From: Centroberyx gerrardi
Taxonomy: Eukaryota; Chordata; Actinopteri; Beryciformes; Berycidae
NCBI RefSeq assembly: GCF_048128805.1
Contig: NC_136010.1
Location: 23,530,480-23,594,479 of the forward strand
Direction: 5' to 3'
DNA: 64,000 bases
A program made the position numbers and the translations under genes. Shown one piece after another: positions 49,510 through 64,000 of the stretch. Below the pieces are notes generated by a model. The model was not told where the DNA came from. It was given only the letters and a program-made list of their open reading frames with translations, and ran no database searches. The number at the start of each line of letters is the position of its first letter. Position 1 is the first letter of the stretch.

Positions 49510-49900
49510 TTTATACAAACAATCACAGGTCTACCAGTTAAGTGTGGACTGAAACCCATCTGACAACCATGTTAGTGCTGAGTTCAGTTATCTGTCTGTA
49601 TTTGGAATGATAAGACACTATGCACTTTGCTCAAATTTCATAATGGGGGGTGATAGGAATGTAAAGCATTACCTTCAGTTTGCCCCTGATAACTATTGTT
49701 GACATGGGAAATATTTCACATATTTTATGCTAACAAAGGGCATGCCTCCCTTTCATTCACCTTCATGTCACTCCCTGACCCATAGCCAACTGCAGCTTCT
49801 TACCCATTTCAATCCTGATACAACTACTGTATTACGACAGCAACCTTTTAAGAGCGAAAGAAATATGACTGTGGGACGTCCGAATCGAATACATCATTGA

Positions 49901-54046
<4,146 letters not shown>

Positions 54047-54052
54047 TTTATT
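54047..54052 (-). terminator. Candidate poly(A) signal of the FACIT collagen
   Basis: AATAAA on the minus strand, about 0.86 kb past the collagen stop codon. A (CT)n(CA)n tract at 54083-54149 would then be in the 3'UTR. Confidence 0.45.
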
Positions 54053-54082
54053 GACAAAATTGAAAACATACAATAAAAACAT

Positions 54083-54084
54083 TC

Positions 54085-54149
<65 letters not shown>
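54083..54149. repeat. Compound (CT)n(CA)n microsatellite
   Basis: The same architecture as the tract in DPM1 intron 1. Confidence 0.9.
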
Positions 54150-54152
<3 letters not shown>

Positions 54153-54913
54153 CTGAGATACATATTGTAATGCTTGTAACCTAAACCCAAGGAAATCATA
54201 AAATGTAAACATGGATTACCAATGAGAATACATACAAAATATCATACAGGAATAACTGCATACAGTAAAATGTAATTATAATAAAAATATACAAATTATC
54301 ATACACATATACCAACCAATTCTCACAGTATAATTTATATAACGGAACAAAGATCTTTTTACACCATGGACTTTGCATTTTCAGCATCCTTGAGGCAGTT
54401 AAGGTTAGAAGAGCAAATAAAATAGGCAGGAGTGTAGCTTTGAAAATGCAAAGGTAGCTATACTACTTGGCATTGATACATGTTACAGTGCATGAATACA
54501 AAAACACAGTCAGTAACAAAAATAAACATTTTCAGTGCGAAGATGATTTATGTTTCTTAATAAGACACTGTCAGTCTATGAAAACACTATTCTATGTTAG
54601 AAAGTTTCTTACGTACTCTCAGTAATTATACATGTTTTATCGCTCAGCAGTGTTTATGTCAGAGAGGATTTGGAGCGTTCCTTCCTGTATCGTTTCCTTT
54701 TTCCACATACGGCGGAGCTTGTGAAGCCCCTAGTCAGTCACTGACAAGTTCAACACACCGGACTTCTTCGGTGGTGCTTTTTTTCTTGCTCCGGTCCCAG
54801 TCTATCCGTCAGCTCCAGTGGAACCATTGTCACTTCAAACAGAGGAGGATCATAGTGGGAGCTGCACCTGACCGTCGTCACCTCACCATCGCAGCCTGCT
54901 TACTGATACGCTC

Positions 54914-54942
54914 TCAAAGCTGGTATCCATAATAAGGGTCTT
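54914..54942 (-). CDS. FACIT collagen terminal exon
   Basis: Codes EDPYYGYQL and TGA after a TTCCCACAG acceptor in the matching phase. Confidence 0.85.
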
Positions 54943-57900
54943 CTGTGGGAAAAGAAGAAGAAACATAACAATCAAATAACAATTTTATGACCTATTTCAG
55001 TGAACACTGCCACCAGCCATACAGTAGATTCTATGTAAAACTCCTGTGAAATGTTGGAATATTATAAGTGTTTTTGCATTTTTGTGAACAGACAATATTT
55101 AATGATACAAATAATACAATTGCATATTCCTCTGTATTACTGTTGAGAATTTATTTTATATTTCATCATATATAAAATAGCATTTAGAAGCAAAGTGAAC
55201 CGACAGTAAATGCAGGGAGCCTCTGTCTGCAGCTGTTATTTTGGTCAAACACACTTGATAAAGGAAAAATGAGGGGAGAAAAAATAGGTCAGATAAAGTT
55301 CCCTTATCCCCGATTCCTGTGACATTCTATTGTTTAATAGGAGTGTAAGGCTTTTACAGCTTAACTCTTTCTTCTTGCTTCGAAGTGTTCCAGGGATCCA
55401 GTTTTCCTCTTAGAAAACTTTATGCCAATGAGATTTGGATAGACCCGGATCAGCGTACTGTAATATTCGCGGGCCTCGTGTGTGAAAGGGGTATAATTTG
55501 AACCAGCGGCCCATTCCCAGCAGCTTACCTGTTTGCTGTGGGACTCTGTGGCAGCCTCCACTGCTGTCACACACACCCGGGGGTCCGATCTCGCCTGGCT
55601 GGCCGGCAGGTCCGGAGATCCCTGGGGGTCCTGACTTACCCTCATCCCCCCTGGGACCTGGGACTCCCAGCTTGGACTCACCTGGAGGACCTGCAGAAAC
55701 ACACACACAAACACACACACATAGATACACATGCACAAACACATAATAAGCCCTATAAACACCCTACAATCTCATGATCTATGCTTCAACTTGATTACTT
55801 GTATGGCGTTTCTGCCATAGTAGCCGCTAATATTCCAGCAGTGCAATGAAACAGATGATATGAAGAGGTACCTGCAAATCCTTTGACCCCCTGGGGCCCC
55901 TGGACATTGGTCCCCGAATCACCTTTGTCCCCTAGCATACCTCTTCTTCCTGGAGAGAAGAGAAGGAAGCAAAATTAAAAGCTTATTATTGTTGTCCCTA
56001 AAAATCAGTAGCTGAGTACCTTTAGAATTAGTCAAGGCATTTTTATCAAGTGATGCGTCAAGTATTAGAAACCATGTATGTAGTCTGGATAGAGTCTGAC
56101 CCTGTTCTCCTGGATACGCAGCCTTCCCAGGTCTCCCCCTTGTGCCCAGTCGGCCCTGGCTGCCCCTGGGGCCAGGCGGGCCCTTGCCCCCCGGTATACC
56201 AGGCTCTCCTGGGGGCCCCACTGGCTCCTCAATAGGAGCCGGTTTACGACTCATCTCATTTATGAACATGTCCAGCTTCAACACCTCCTCTGAAAAACAC
56301 ACACAGCACTGGATAAAGTGTGAGTCAGAGAATGTGTATGTGTTTCTGACTGGCACAGAGTAAATGGCTGAATAAGCGAGTAAGTGTGGAAACGAGGAAC
56401 ATATACAGTTGTAGAGAGAGAGAGAAAGAGAGAGAGAGAGAGTACTTACTATGCACTAGTTGCTCACAGGCTTGTGTTACTAACTGGTAGATCATGGCCA
56501 TGGACTGGGGTTCCCCCTGTAACACATCAGTGGAGTCACATCAACCAGAGTTTAAATTAAAGCCATTCAATGTCTATTTTTTTTTTAATTTGTTGATGAT
56601 CTCACTGATGTTTCGGCACCCTACTGTAACACAGTGAATTTGACTGTAAAACTGTGACCCACCTTCTCTCCTCTTTCTCCCTTATTCCCTGGCAGACCCT
56701 GTAAGTGGAAACAGATACAAGTGCGATAAGTAAACACATGTGAAGACAAGATATGACAAATGTCGCTGTTTGTCCCTCTGGTCTTACCGTAGGTCCCACA
56801 GGCCCCAGGGGGCCCCTCTCCCCTAGAGGCCCCGGGTGTCCTGGCATTCCCTGGAAACCCTGTACACACGTGAGGATGGATGGATGGATGGATGGATGGA
56901 TGGATGGGTAGGCAAGCAGACAAGCAACATAATGGATGGATAGACAGGTGAACGAATGGACAGACATGGAAAGTCATAAAGTAAAGAAGGAGAATCATAA
57001 GCAAACATTACTATGCTTTGTTATTAACACTATCACTACTGGGAATCATGTAAAATTCCATGACTTTTCCATGCCGTTCCATAACTAAGTCAGAGCACTT
57101 CTATGACTCAAAAATGTCCTTCCTTTCTGGTTTGTTAAAGTTGCTTTTCTAAAGGGGAGATCAGTCTGGTTTCCACTACAGCTGGGCGTGCTGTGGAGAA
57201 AACCCAGCTGAAAACCCCCATCTAATGCAACGAATGTGTGAAACGAGCTGTAAAATACATTCTGGTATATTCCTGTGACGTGACCCAGTTATAAAATAAC
57301 CTGATATTCCCTGATTTCCCCAGAGAATTTATCAATTTCCCTGACTTTCCCTGTCTGGAACACACCTTTCAAAATCCCATGACCGGTGGGAGCCCTGAGA
57401 TTCATATCACATCGAACAAATGAGAGTTCAGTTAATTGGCACATATATAATGAACTTATATTTGAGAAATTTCTAATAAAATCTTTAGCTTGCAGTCTTA
57501 CCCTGGATCCAGTAAGGCCTGGTGCACCGATGTTCCCTTCAACGCCCCTAATGCCCTGCAAAATACATCGCAGAGAGATGAGGAGAGACAAGAGAAAATG
57601 AGGGAGGGGGGGGTGGGGGGGGTGGTATGAAGAATAGGTAACAGATATTGTGTTATATGGGCTGGGACCAGACAGCTCACCTTGGGGCCTGGAATCCCTA
57701 TTTCCCCTTTTGGACCGGGAGGACCAGGTAAACCCTAGAGAGAAAGAGAGAGAAAGAGAGAAATAACGAGCGTGATAAGGAGAGCGTGTCACGGGGAAGT
57801 CAAAAAGAGAGCGATAAGAGACAGAAAGATGGGCGAACAGACAGCAGTACAGTGAAGAAGATCAACAATTTCAGCTTTTTGTGTTTTCCCTGCTAATTCC

Positions 57901-60900
57901 TACGTTTAGTGACTGTATCATTTCAGTTCAGGCTCACCTGGCTTCCTGTTTTGCCGGGGTCTCCCTTTTCCCCCCTGGCGCCCGGAGGACCCTAAAAACA
58001 AGGAAAAATAGGCAAGTAGTGAACATGTAAATTTGATACCACATACTTGATCCATAAGTACTGGGTTTTCTTGTCACATACAGGTGTCTCTCCTTCACGA
58101 ATTACAAACGAACACACCACACCGAAAGGAACTGTTTGGAAAATTGACATCTAAAATGTCTGATGTTAGTTTGGAGAAAGTTACCCACCACTTTGCCCTG
58201 GACGGTCATCCCTCGAGGGCCTCTGCTGCCCAGGGGCCCCAGTCCTCCCTCAAACCCAGCCTTTCCTGGAGGACCCACCTCCCCCTGAAACACACAGAGA
58301 CAACACACTCCAGTACATCAGTAGAGGGCCAAGAGCTAACCCTAACCCTAAACCTCATTCTATCAGTGTTGTTGCAGTTCCTACTAGTCACCAATAGAGG
58401 TCGATAAAGGCTATAGATGAATTAATGCCTCTTTAAAAGGCTGAACATATATATTGACGTCTGACCTTTTGGCCTTGCTCCCCCTTGTCGCCCTTTTCAC
58501 CGCGAGGACCTGGCTTTCCCTGAGAAGAGGAGAAGAAAAGAAAAGAATCGCGTGTCAACATTTTATCGAACCGCTTCATCACACAAAGCTGATCATTCAA
58601 CAAGCCCTCTGGGGGGACTTACAACAGGGCCAGTGGGGCCGGGAGCTCCGGGGATGTCGGAGGAGCAGGTGCAGGCGTAGGCCGGTGCGGGACAGCTCTC
58701 CTCGTCTCTCTGAGGCAGACAGGGCCACAGCAGCACATGCCATGTTATAAGCACAGTAAAATCAAGGATGCCAAATCATTAGGGCGTCCCAGTTGCATTT
58801 TAGTGGGTGTTGCTGAGGAGGAAGGCAGGGTTTTCTCACAAATTAACAGACACAGTACATATAAGCACTTGGCTCATTCTACTTCATATAGCTGTTGAAA
58901 TACTGCCACAGCACACAGTACATACCAGAATGTGGAGTCAGTAAATGAACACAGTAACAGAGAAAAGGGCATCTGAACAGACTGACCAGTCCAGGCAGGT
59001 CACAGCAGGTGTCCTCTGAAGCCCAGGTGGTGTTACAGACGATCTCAAAGGACTGCAGCTGGAACTGGATATGATGGAGAGAACAGTGATATAGGTTGAC
59101 CACAGCACAGAGGACAAGATGACCACTGTTGTGTGTGTGAGAGAGAGAGTGTGAAACTGCCCCATACAGATGGGATTTGTTTTCAGGACAGTGTCTGGTA
59201 TGTAGCTGTTCGGACAAACATTTGATCTTTTTCTTGATTTAATTTTTTGGCATCCTCTAATAATATAGACGTCTTCTATTGGTGTAGGCTTACTTCATGT
59301 CTCAGCAGGGCTAGGGGCAGAAGCTGACCTGAGGATAGAGGCAAAAATGTCCTCAAGTGCCTCCATGTTGAAATGAAAAATGAAAAACCAACCCTTTCTC
59401 AGAATCACAGAATTATTTTAGGGATAGAGATAAAAGAGGCCGGAATCTTTACTGAAGCAGGTACAGTATGTGCAGGCTGTAAAAGTCACTGACAGGTAGA
59501 GCTGCAACTAACAATTATTTTCATTATTGATGAATCCGTTGATTATTTTTTTTGATTAATCGATTAATCATTTAGTCTATAAAATGACAAATGCTCATCA
59601 TAAGTTACCAGAGCCCAAAGCGATATCTTAAAATTCTGTGACCAGCAGCCAAAAAATGATATGAAATGGAGAAAAGCAGCAAATCTTTGCATTTGTTAAG
59701 CTGTAACTAGCAAATGTTTGGCATTTTTACTTGTTAAATGACTAAAATTATTATTATTATAATCGATTGATTTTCTGTCGATCGACTAATCGATTAACTA
59801 ACTAATCGTTTCAGCACTTCTGACAGGGCAGATTGGGATGCGCTTAAAATCACAGACACGAGAAACAGAATAGAATAGAATAGAACAGAACAGAAAGTAC
59901 CGGAGCAGATCCACTATTCGGTCCTCTGGTCTTCACCAGTTTTCCCAGCATCTCAAACCCGTCTGTCGGTAGGTTGCCTAGGGGGCGGGCCGGTCGCTCA
60001 CCCACATGCTCGCAGTCCACAGACAGCGACACACTCACCTGGCTGACGGACAGGTGAACCTGCCAACCACAGAACAGAGAGGATTAATCCGTTTATAGAC
60101 ACAGCCTTTCATCACTGGCGATACATGAAGAGACGAAATCCCGGATTAACCGATTATTTTGTCGTATCATGTCACAACAGGTCACAGGTTTGATCTCCCT
60201 AACAGCTGACGAGTGTCAACAGCAGGGATCAACAGTCATGTATCCTGTCAAAGTGCCTTTGAGCAAGACACTGACCCCTCCCACACATACACTACTCGTC
60301 TTTTTGTATCAGAAAAGCAGGGTGTAAAATGAAAAGCCTTTACTTAATCTGTGCGTAAAAGTCCCTCATCCTCTTCCGTATCTCTCTACCCTTTTCTCAC
60401 CTCTTTCTTTCAGTGTTTCCCACTTTGTGTAGTCTGTCAATATGTACTACCATAGAAGAAGAACCTACAGATCCCTCCATTGCCTCCACCATCCTTCTTC
60501 AACTTCTCTCTTTCACGATTCCTATCATTATCTTGTTTTGTTTCCCAGTGCTTTCTCACTAGTGACAGTTGCTGAGGACAAGACTGTGACCCAGGAGACA
60601 CATCTATTGAAGCATTTCTTTCAACTACAGGCCAAGCCTGAAAAGTAGTGGTAGGCTTGTTTCATATGGGTCCCCACATCAGTACTCATTATTGAACAAC
60701 TAACAAATTATATAATGAACCTGGGTCATAGTGTGACTCAAATTTGTGTTTCATTCCAAAATGCGATATTCAACATTTGAAGAAAAAAACTGATGTCTAC
60801 CCTTACAAAATGATTTGTGGCAAGTTATGAGTCATTTTAAGACCTCTGCTTACAAAGTAGGTATCTTTTCTGAGGACAGAATCATCTGTGTTTTTTAAAT

Positions 60901-62899
60901 ATTGACTTGTGGATTTCAGGTAGCAAAACCTTCCCAAAATGAATATATAGAAATTTGGAATTAAAAACCTAATTTGATCCAGTACAGAAGAAGCTTTGGA
61001 ACCTATGTATAATCCTAAATAAACCTATATAAACCTCTGGAGACCTAGCCCCTTCACTCTTTCACCTTTCCATCATACTCTTGATGGAAAGGAAATATTT
61101 AATATTTTGACATTTCTGTTTTATTAGACAGTATACAGTAGAGAGTGAGCGACAGGGAAGATGGGTGACAGCGCAGCGAAATACAACAAAGATTGTCAGC
61201 CTCATCGACAACATCAAAGTTTCAATTTCTACTAATTAAGAAATTGAGGGGCGAATTCACAAAGAATGGATTGCGGCCGCTAATAGCACCATGAATTGCG
61301 CATAATTTGCACCCGCTATTTGCTCCGTCTCAAGGACCGATTCACAAAAGATATTGCGCTAATGATATGCCAGCGCAAACACGCCTATAACCTGTTGCAG
61401 CTGAGCGCAATTTGCCCCTGTTTTGCGTCTGATTGCAATTTGCCCCTGTTTTGCGTCTGACTGCAATTATCAATATGGCAAAGTATAAATGTTGGCTTTG
61501 CGCCAAGAACACAATAGGCAGGACAATGGCAGAGAGAAAGAGAAAACTTAAATTTTCAGACTGCGAGCTGCAAGTCCTGACGGACGAGGTGCAGAGGCAT
61601 TCCTCAAAACTCCAGGCAAGAAATTTAACCGGGACTGCGAGAAACCATATTTGGGATTTAATATCCCACTCTGTCAGTGCTGTTGGTGTTTCCCAACGCA
61701 CACCTTCAGACTGCAAAGGAAGATGGCATGATTTGAAGCGGAGAACAAAGGAGAATGTAGGGGAGCTGCATCCTTTGTTTGTCATTGCATCTCACTGCAT
61801 CTCAAAATAAACTAGAAGGGCACTCGCGAGCGCAGACCTCCGCCAAGGCCAATCCAGTCTTCTATGATATGCAAATGTGCAAGCGCAACCAATATACGGA
61901 TCCGCTCCAAAATTTAATGGGTTCTTCCTTGGCCCATGCTACACCCTTCCACCAAGTTTCATGAAAATCGGGCCAGTAGTTTTTCCGTAATCCTGCTGAC
62001 AGACAGACAAACACACACACAAACAAACGGCACCGAAAACATAACCTCCTTGGCGGAGGTAATACTGTAAATGAGTTTGAGCGGAGCTGTCCATGGTGCT
62101 GAATCTTTAGGCCAAAATAAAGCCCACTGTGCTGACTAGTGAGATAAGTGAAAATGAAATTGAGTTGTATTGATTGTTTGGTTGTACTGATTTATTTGCT
62201 TTTGTTAGTGAAGCAATCTGTTCTATAGTAATAATAATAATAATAATGATGTCAAAATATTATTTACAGACTGTATTTACAGACAATTTTATTTTTTAGG
62301 TCACACAAAGGTGGAATTGTTGCAGAGACATTTGCAAGGTCAATTCAATTCAATTCTCAGTTAAATCAACAAGTGATAAAGTCTGGGCGTGACACCCCTT
62401 ATAAATGTGCTTCAGTTACCACCAACTCTCTGAAGACGCTAATAATTTCACTCTAACTGCGTGTGGCAATTAGCGCCGACCTTTGTGAATTGGACTGTTT
62501 TTGCAGTGAGGCTCATTTGCATAGAAAGGGGCCAATTTTGCGCCAAATGTATGCATATTACCTAATTTAAATACGTGCAAATAGCACAGGAGTACCGAGA
62601 CGCTATTTGCGTGGCAGCGCAGTTAGCGGGGCATTTCACAATTTGCGAGTGCTTTGTGAATTAGACGGTTTCTTTTTGTCTTATTTGCACAGGTTTAGCG
62701 TCAGCAAAATCCGCGCAATCCTTTTGTGAATTCGCCCCTGAAACTTCTATTTTCCTCCTAGCCTTGCTCTAAGCTGAATATTGTCTCACCTTGTGGAAAC
62801 TGCCGTAGAACAGCCTGTGGACCTGCGACTGGTCAAAGGTCAGCTCCTGCACCTCCCCTCTGTAGTCCAGACTGAAGTACACCAGATGCTTGGTAGTCG
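54914..62899 (-). CDS. FACIT collagen alpha chain (XII/XIV/XX type), C-terminal part
   Basis: Extracellular fibril-associated collagen. Sixteen in-phase exons code, in order: the end of a thrombospondin N-terminal-like (laminin-G-like) domain, ending FQLQSFEIVCNTTWASEDTC; a Cys-rich link (RDEESCPAPAYACTCS); a COL2 triple helix of Gly-X-Y; a 43-residue NC2 (QSMAMIYQLVTQACEQLV and on); a COL1 helix; and a short NC1 with GVCDSSGGC that ends EDPYYGYQL. This layout is the XII/XIV/XX subgroup rather than IX, XVI or XXI. Candidates are col20a1 (human gene also on 20q) or col14a1; I cannot choose without alignment. The fibronectin-III and von Willebrand A exons expected upstream are off the right edge. 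COL1 has Gly-X-Y imperfections (GKAAYPG, GTNVQG, GESKLG). Confidence 0.9.
55529..55690 (-). CDS. FACIT collagen exon, end of COL1 and NC1
   Basis: 54 codons, GPPGESKLGVPGPRGDEGKS to GPPGVCDSSGGCHRVPQQT. The two cysteines mark the usual COL1/NC1 border, here five residues apart. Confidence 0.92.
55872..55949 (-). CDS. FACIT collagen COL1 exon (78 bp)
   Basis: Codes GRRGMLGDKGDSGTNVQGPQ then GVKGFA. Confidence 0.92.
56101..56289 (-). CDS. FACIT collagen exon, NC2 and start of COL1
   Basis: Reads EVLKLDMFINEMSRKPAPIE, EPVGPPGEPGIPGGKGPPGP and on to YPGEQ, ending in phase 1. Confidence 0.92.
56450..56516 (-). CDS. FACIT collagen exon, end of COL2 and NC2
   Basis: Codes GEPQSMAMIYQLVTQACEQL then VH and a split codon; the heptad-like hydrophobics suggest a trimerisation segment. 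Confidence 0.9.
56663..56698 (-). CDS. FACIT collagen COL2 exon (36 bp)
   Basis: Codes GLPGNKGERGEK. Confidence 0.9.
56788..56859 (-). CDS. FACIT collagen COL2 exon (72 bp)
   Basis: Codes GFQGMPGHPGPLGERGPLGP and then VGPT. Confidence 0.92.
56871..56907. repeat. (GGAT)n microsatellite
   Basis: About eight GGAT units in a collagen intron, a few bases upstream of the 56788-56859 exon on the coding strand. Confidence 0.85.
57502..57555 (-). CDS. FACIT collagen COL2 exon (54 bp)
   Basis: Codes GIRGVEGNIGAPGLTGSR. Confidence 0.93.
57681..57734 (-). CDS. FACIT collagen COL2 exon (54 bp)
   Basis: Codes GLPGPPGPKGEIGIPGPK. Confidence 0.93.
57938..57991 (-). CDS. FACIT collagen COL2 exon (54 bp)
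   Basis: Codes GPPGARGEKGDPGKTGSQ. Confidence 0.93.
58189..58284 (-). CDS. FACIT collagen COL2 exon (96 bp)
   Basis: Codes GEVGPPGKAGFEGGLGPLGS and then RGPRGMTVQGKV, with a Gly-X-Y break near the end. Confidence 0.9.
58466..58519 (-). CDS. FACIT collagen COL2 exon (54 bp)
   Basis: Codes GKPGPRGEKGDKGEQGQK. Confidence 0.93.
58623..58709 (-). CDS. FACIT collagen exon, Cys-rich link and start of COL2
   Basis: 29 codons, RDEESCPAPAYACTCSSDIP followed by GAPGPTGPV. Confidence 0.93.
58987..59064 (-). CDS. FACIT collagen exon, end of TSP-N-like domain
   Basis: 26 codons, FQLQSFEIVCNTTWASEDTC to CDLPGL. Confidence 0.93.
59497..59819. mobile_element. hAT MITE with perfect target duplication
   Basis: 323 bp flanked by CTGACAGG at 59489-59496 and 59820-59827. 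The ends are imperfect inverted repeats: TAGAGCTGCAACTAAC and, reversed, AGAAGTGCTGAAACGATTAG. The interior is rich in ATCGATTAATC words, as in a widespread teleost family. There is no ORF. Confidence 0.85.
59901..60059 (-). CDS. FACIT collagen exon, TSP-N-like domain (b)
   Basis: 53 codons, VHLSVSQVSVSLSVDCEHVG to TRGPNSGSAP. Donor CCG|GTACTT. An in-frame CAGGTGAGT inside the exon is a possible cryptic donor. Confidence 0.92.
60180..60288 (+). mobile_element. tRNA-derived SINE fragment
   Basis: Shares the TTTGAGCAAGACACTGACCC core with the SINE at 31945-32158 and has a degenerate B box. Confidence 0.5.
61526..61810 (+). pseudogene. Truncated Myb/SANT-like DNA-binding protein of a Harbinger element
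   Basis: 94 codons beginning MAERKRKLKFSDCELQVLTD, with RTPSDCKGRWHDLKRRTKEN further on. This is a trihelix/Myb-like fold like that of Harbinger accessory proteins and NAIF1. In this family the protein binds the element's ends and helps the separate transposase enter the nucleus. The frame ends just where the nested repeat begins, so the C-terminus appears lost by insertion. An in-frame upstream ATG at 61433 would add 31 residues. Confidence 0.65.
61810..62062. repeat. Dispersed repeat nested in the Harbinger element
   Basis: Bounded by a perfect 12-bp inverted repeat, CCTCCGCCAAGG at 61837-61848 and CCTTGGCGGAGG at 62048-62059. The interior CAAGTTTCATGAAAATCGGG is a well-known teleost repeat word. 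I am not sure of its class (LINE tail or TIR element). Confidence 0.6.
62790..62899 (-). CDS. FACIT collagen exon, TSP-N-like domain (a)
   Basis: Codes TTKHLVYFSLDYRGEVQELT then FDQSQVHRLFYGSFHK. It is the most 5' exon visible; it begins with a split codon. Confidence 0.9.
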
Positions 62900-64000
62900 C
62901 TGTGGTAAGCACAAACAGAGGAAGATATTCAGATATTCACAGTGGCGTCTTGCAGAAACCAGGCGTCTGCAATGTTGCATCTTTTGTTCTTTTAAAGTAA
63001 CTGGGAGCTGACACTGACTCCACATGCACAAAATGTTTCATACCTCTGGGATCAAGCCAAAGCATTAATAATGTATTGTAAACTGTTAAAAATGTATCAA
63101 AGAGGGAAATAAGCAGCTTTTTTTTTTTAATCAATTCTTGAAAACTGTTATGCGGCACACTGTCGGTCTGCATTATAATATCTTCGGAGGATAGTGAGAA
63201 ATCCATTCCCAATTATTTAAAGGTTGAGAGAGAGAGTAGGGCAGAGAGATGGTTGAGGTTTGAGCCTAAAACAGCAGGGGCACATGAGGTTGCAGAGGTC
63301 ACTGGCAGTATTTTGAGTTCCCAAATGAATTCAACCAAACACTTATTTGGAGGCCCAAAAAATGACTGCCATTAAAGAGCTGCAGAAGGGTGCTGCACTG
63401 CAAAAAAAAGTACATCTCTCCAGGTCATTTATCTAGTGGAGTCTCTCATTTTTCTTGAAACAGGTGAAAAAATCTGCCAGTGGGGTGAGATCATTTCACT
63501 TGTTTCAAGAATTGTCCTGAATCAAGTGTCATTTTCCTGATCCCAGTGGAGTGATTCACAAGTGAAACAGTATTGGAAAAAAAAATTGAATTACCACACC
63601 CCACTTTTCACTATTTAAGAAAAAAAAATAGCCACCGCTCACCCGGCTAGAGTCTTTGCTAAGGTATTGGAGTAATATGTAAAATCCTCAGGAGAAATGC
63701 AAATTTATCTATGCAAATTTTCATTTAAGAAATTGCAAATTGAAACTACCATCTTCCCATCCTACCTGATCTTCCTCTGTGTTAACCTTTTGCAGTAAGT
63801 CATGATAAAAGGGTCAATAAAGTAGAAAGTGGATAAAAAAAGGTTTCAAGAGGTGATTTAAAAGTTGATACTGATTCTACTAGCTTAAACTTCTCAGGCA
63901 GGTTGTTCCAGAGCCCCGAGGCCCTGATGGCAAAATAGGATTTAAAGACTGAATATGAGACTAAATGACTTGTTCAGGTGCAGTTGTGTAGCTGAAAGCA
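62900..64000 (-). other. Collagen intron, right edge
   Basis: No exon recognised. A repeat-like segment starting CACTGCAAAAAAAAG at 63396 with TTCTTGAAAC and CTTGTTTCAAG words runs to about 63566. Words near 63895 (GGTTGTTCCAGAGCCCCGAG) also look repetitive. Confidence 0.45.

Larger units (their letters stand above)
61248..62738. mobile_element. Harbinger-type element carrying a Myb-like ORF, no transposase
   Basis: The ends are inverted repeats, GGGGCGAATTCACAAA at the left and the same word reversed at the right, with a TGA flank on both sides (61245-61247 and 62739-62741). The 1491-bp interior holds the Myb/SANT-like frame at 61526-61810 and a nested repeat at about 61810-62062. No DDE nuclease frame is present, so it cannot move on its own. 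Confidence 0.75.

Noticed and set aside
56871-56907. Regular GGAT repeats that might suggest an array
   Set aside because: Simple 4-bp microsatellite with no spacers; not CRISPR.
58336-58352. CTAACCCTAACCCTAAAC, telomere-like
   Set aside because: Fewer than three units in a collagen intron; probably chance rather than an interstitial telomere.

Overview
The window is nuclear DNA from a ray-finned fish, probably a spiny-rayed (percomorph) teleost. The evidence is vertebrate genes split by GT-AG introns, dense CA/GT and CT/GA microsatellites, and typical teleost dispersed repeats (hAT and Harbinger derivatives, tRNA-derived SINEs, LINE tails). Nothing prokaryotic, viral or CRISPR-like was seen. 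All five protein-coding genes lie on the minus strand, so in the direction of transcription the order is FACIT collagen, DPM1, ADNP, PARD6B, ARFGEF2.

Layout from left to right. 1-5557: the first four coding exons of ARFGEF2, an ARF guanine-nucleotide exchange factor of the trans-Golgi; the rest of the gene is off the left edge. Its promoter lies near 5560-5760. 6.2-29.2 kb: PARD6B, a Par-complex scaffold with PB1, semi-CRIB and PDZ domains, in three coding exons separated by introns of 1.8 and 16.3 kb; the large intron holds a TTAA-flanked element, microsatellites, LINE and SINE pieces and one unexplained open stretch. 29.2-38.3 kb: a gene-free interval with hAT and SINE copies and, at 32.6-36.3 kb, a pyrimidine-rich block that repeats two distinct sequence modules four times. 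38.3-47.7 kb: ADNP, a nine-zinc-finger homeodomain chromatin protein, in three coding exons plus a likely non-coding first exon. 49.5-53.3 kb: DPM1, the complete catalytic subunit of dolichol-phosphate-mannose synthase, in nine exons. 54.0-62.9 kb: the C-terminal 16 coding exons of a FACIT collagen of the XII/XIV/XX type; its N-terminal part is off the right edge. Its large introns contain a hAT MITE with a perfect 8-bp target duplication and a 1.5-kb Harbinger-type element that still carries a Myb/SANT-like reading frame.

The genes share no pathway: they act in Golgi vesicle budding, cell polarity, chromatin regulation, protein glycosylation and extracellular matrix. They are linked by conserved synteny, since ARFGEF2, PARD6B, ADNP and DPM1 all map to human 20q13. 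BCAS4 and MOCS3, which neighbour these genes in human, were not found in the corresponding gaps. Exon borders were derived by hand from splice signals, reading phase and family knowledge; no alignment was run.
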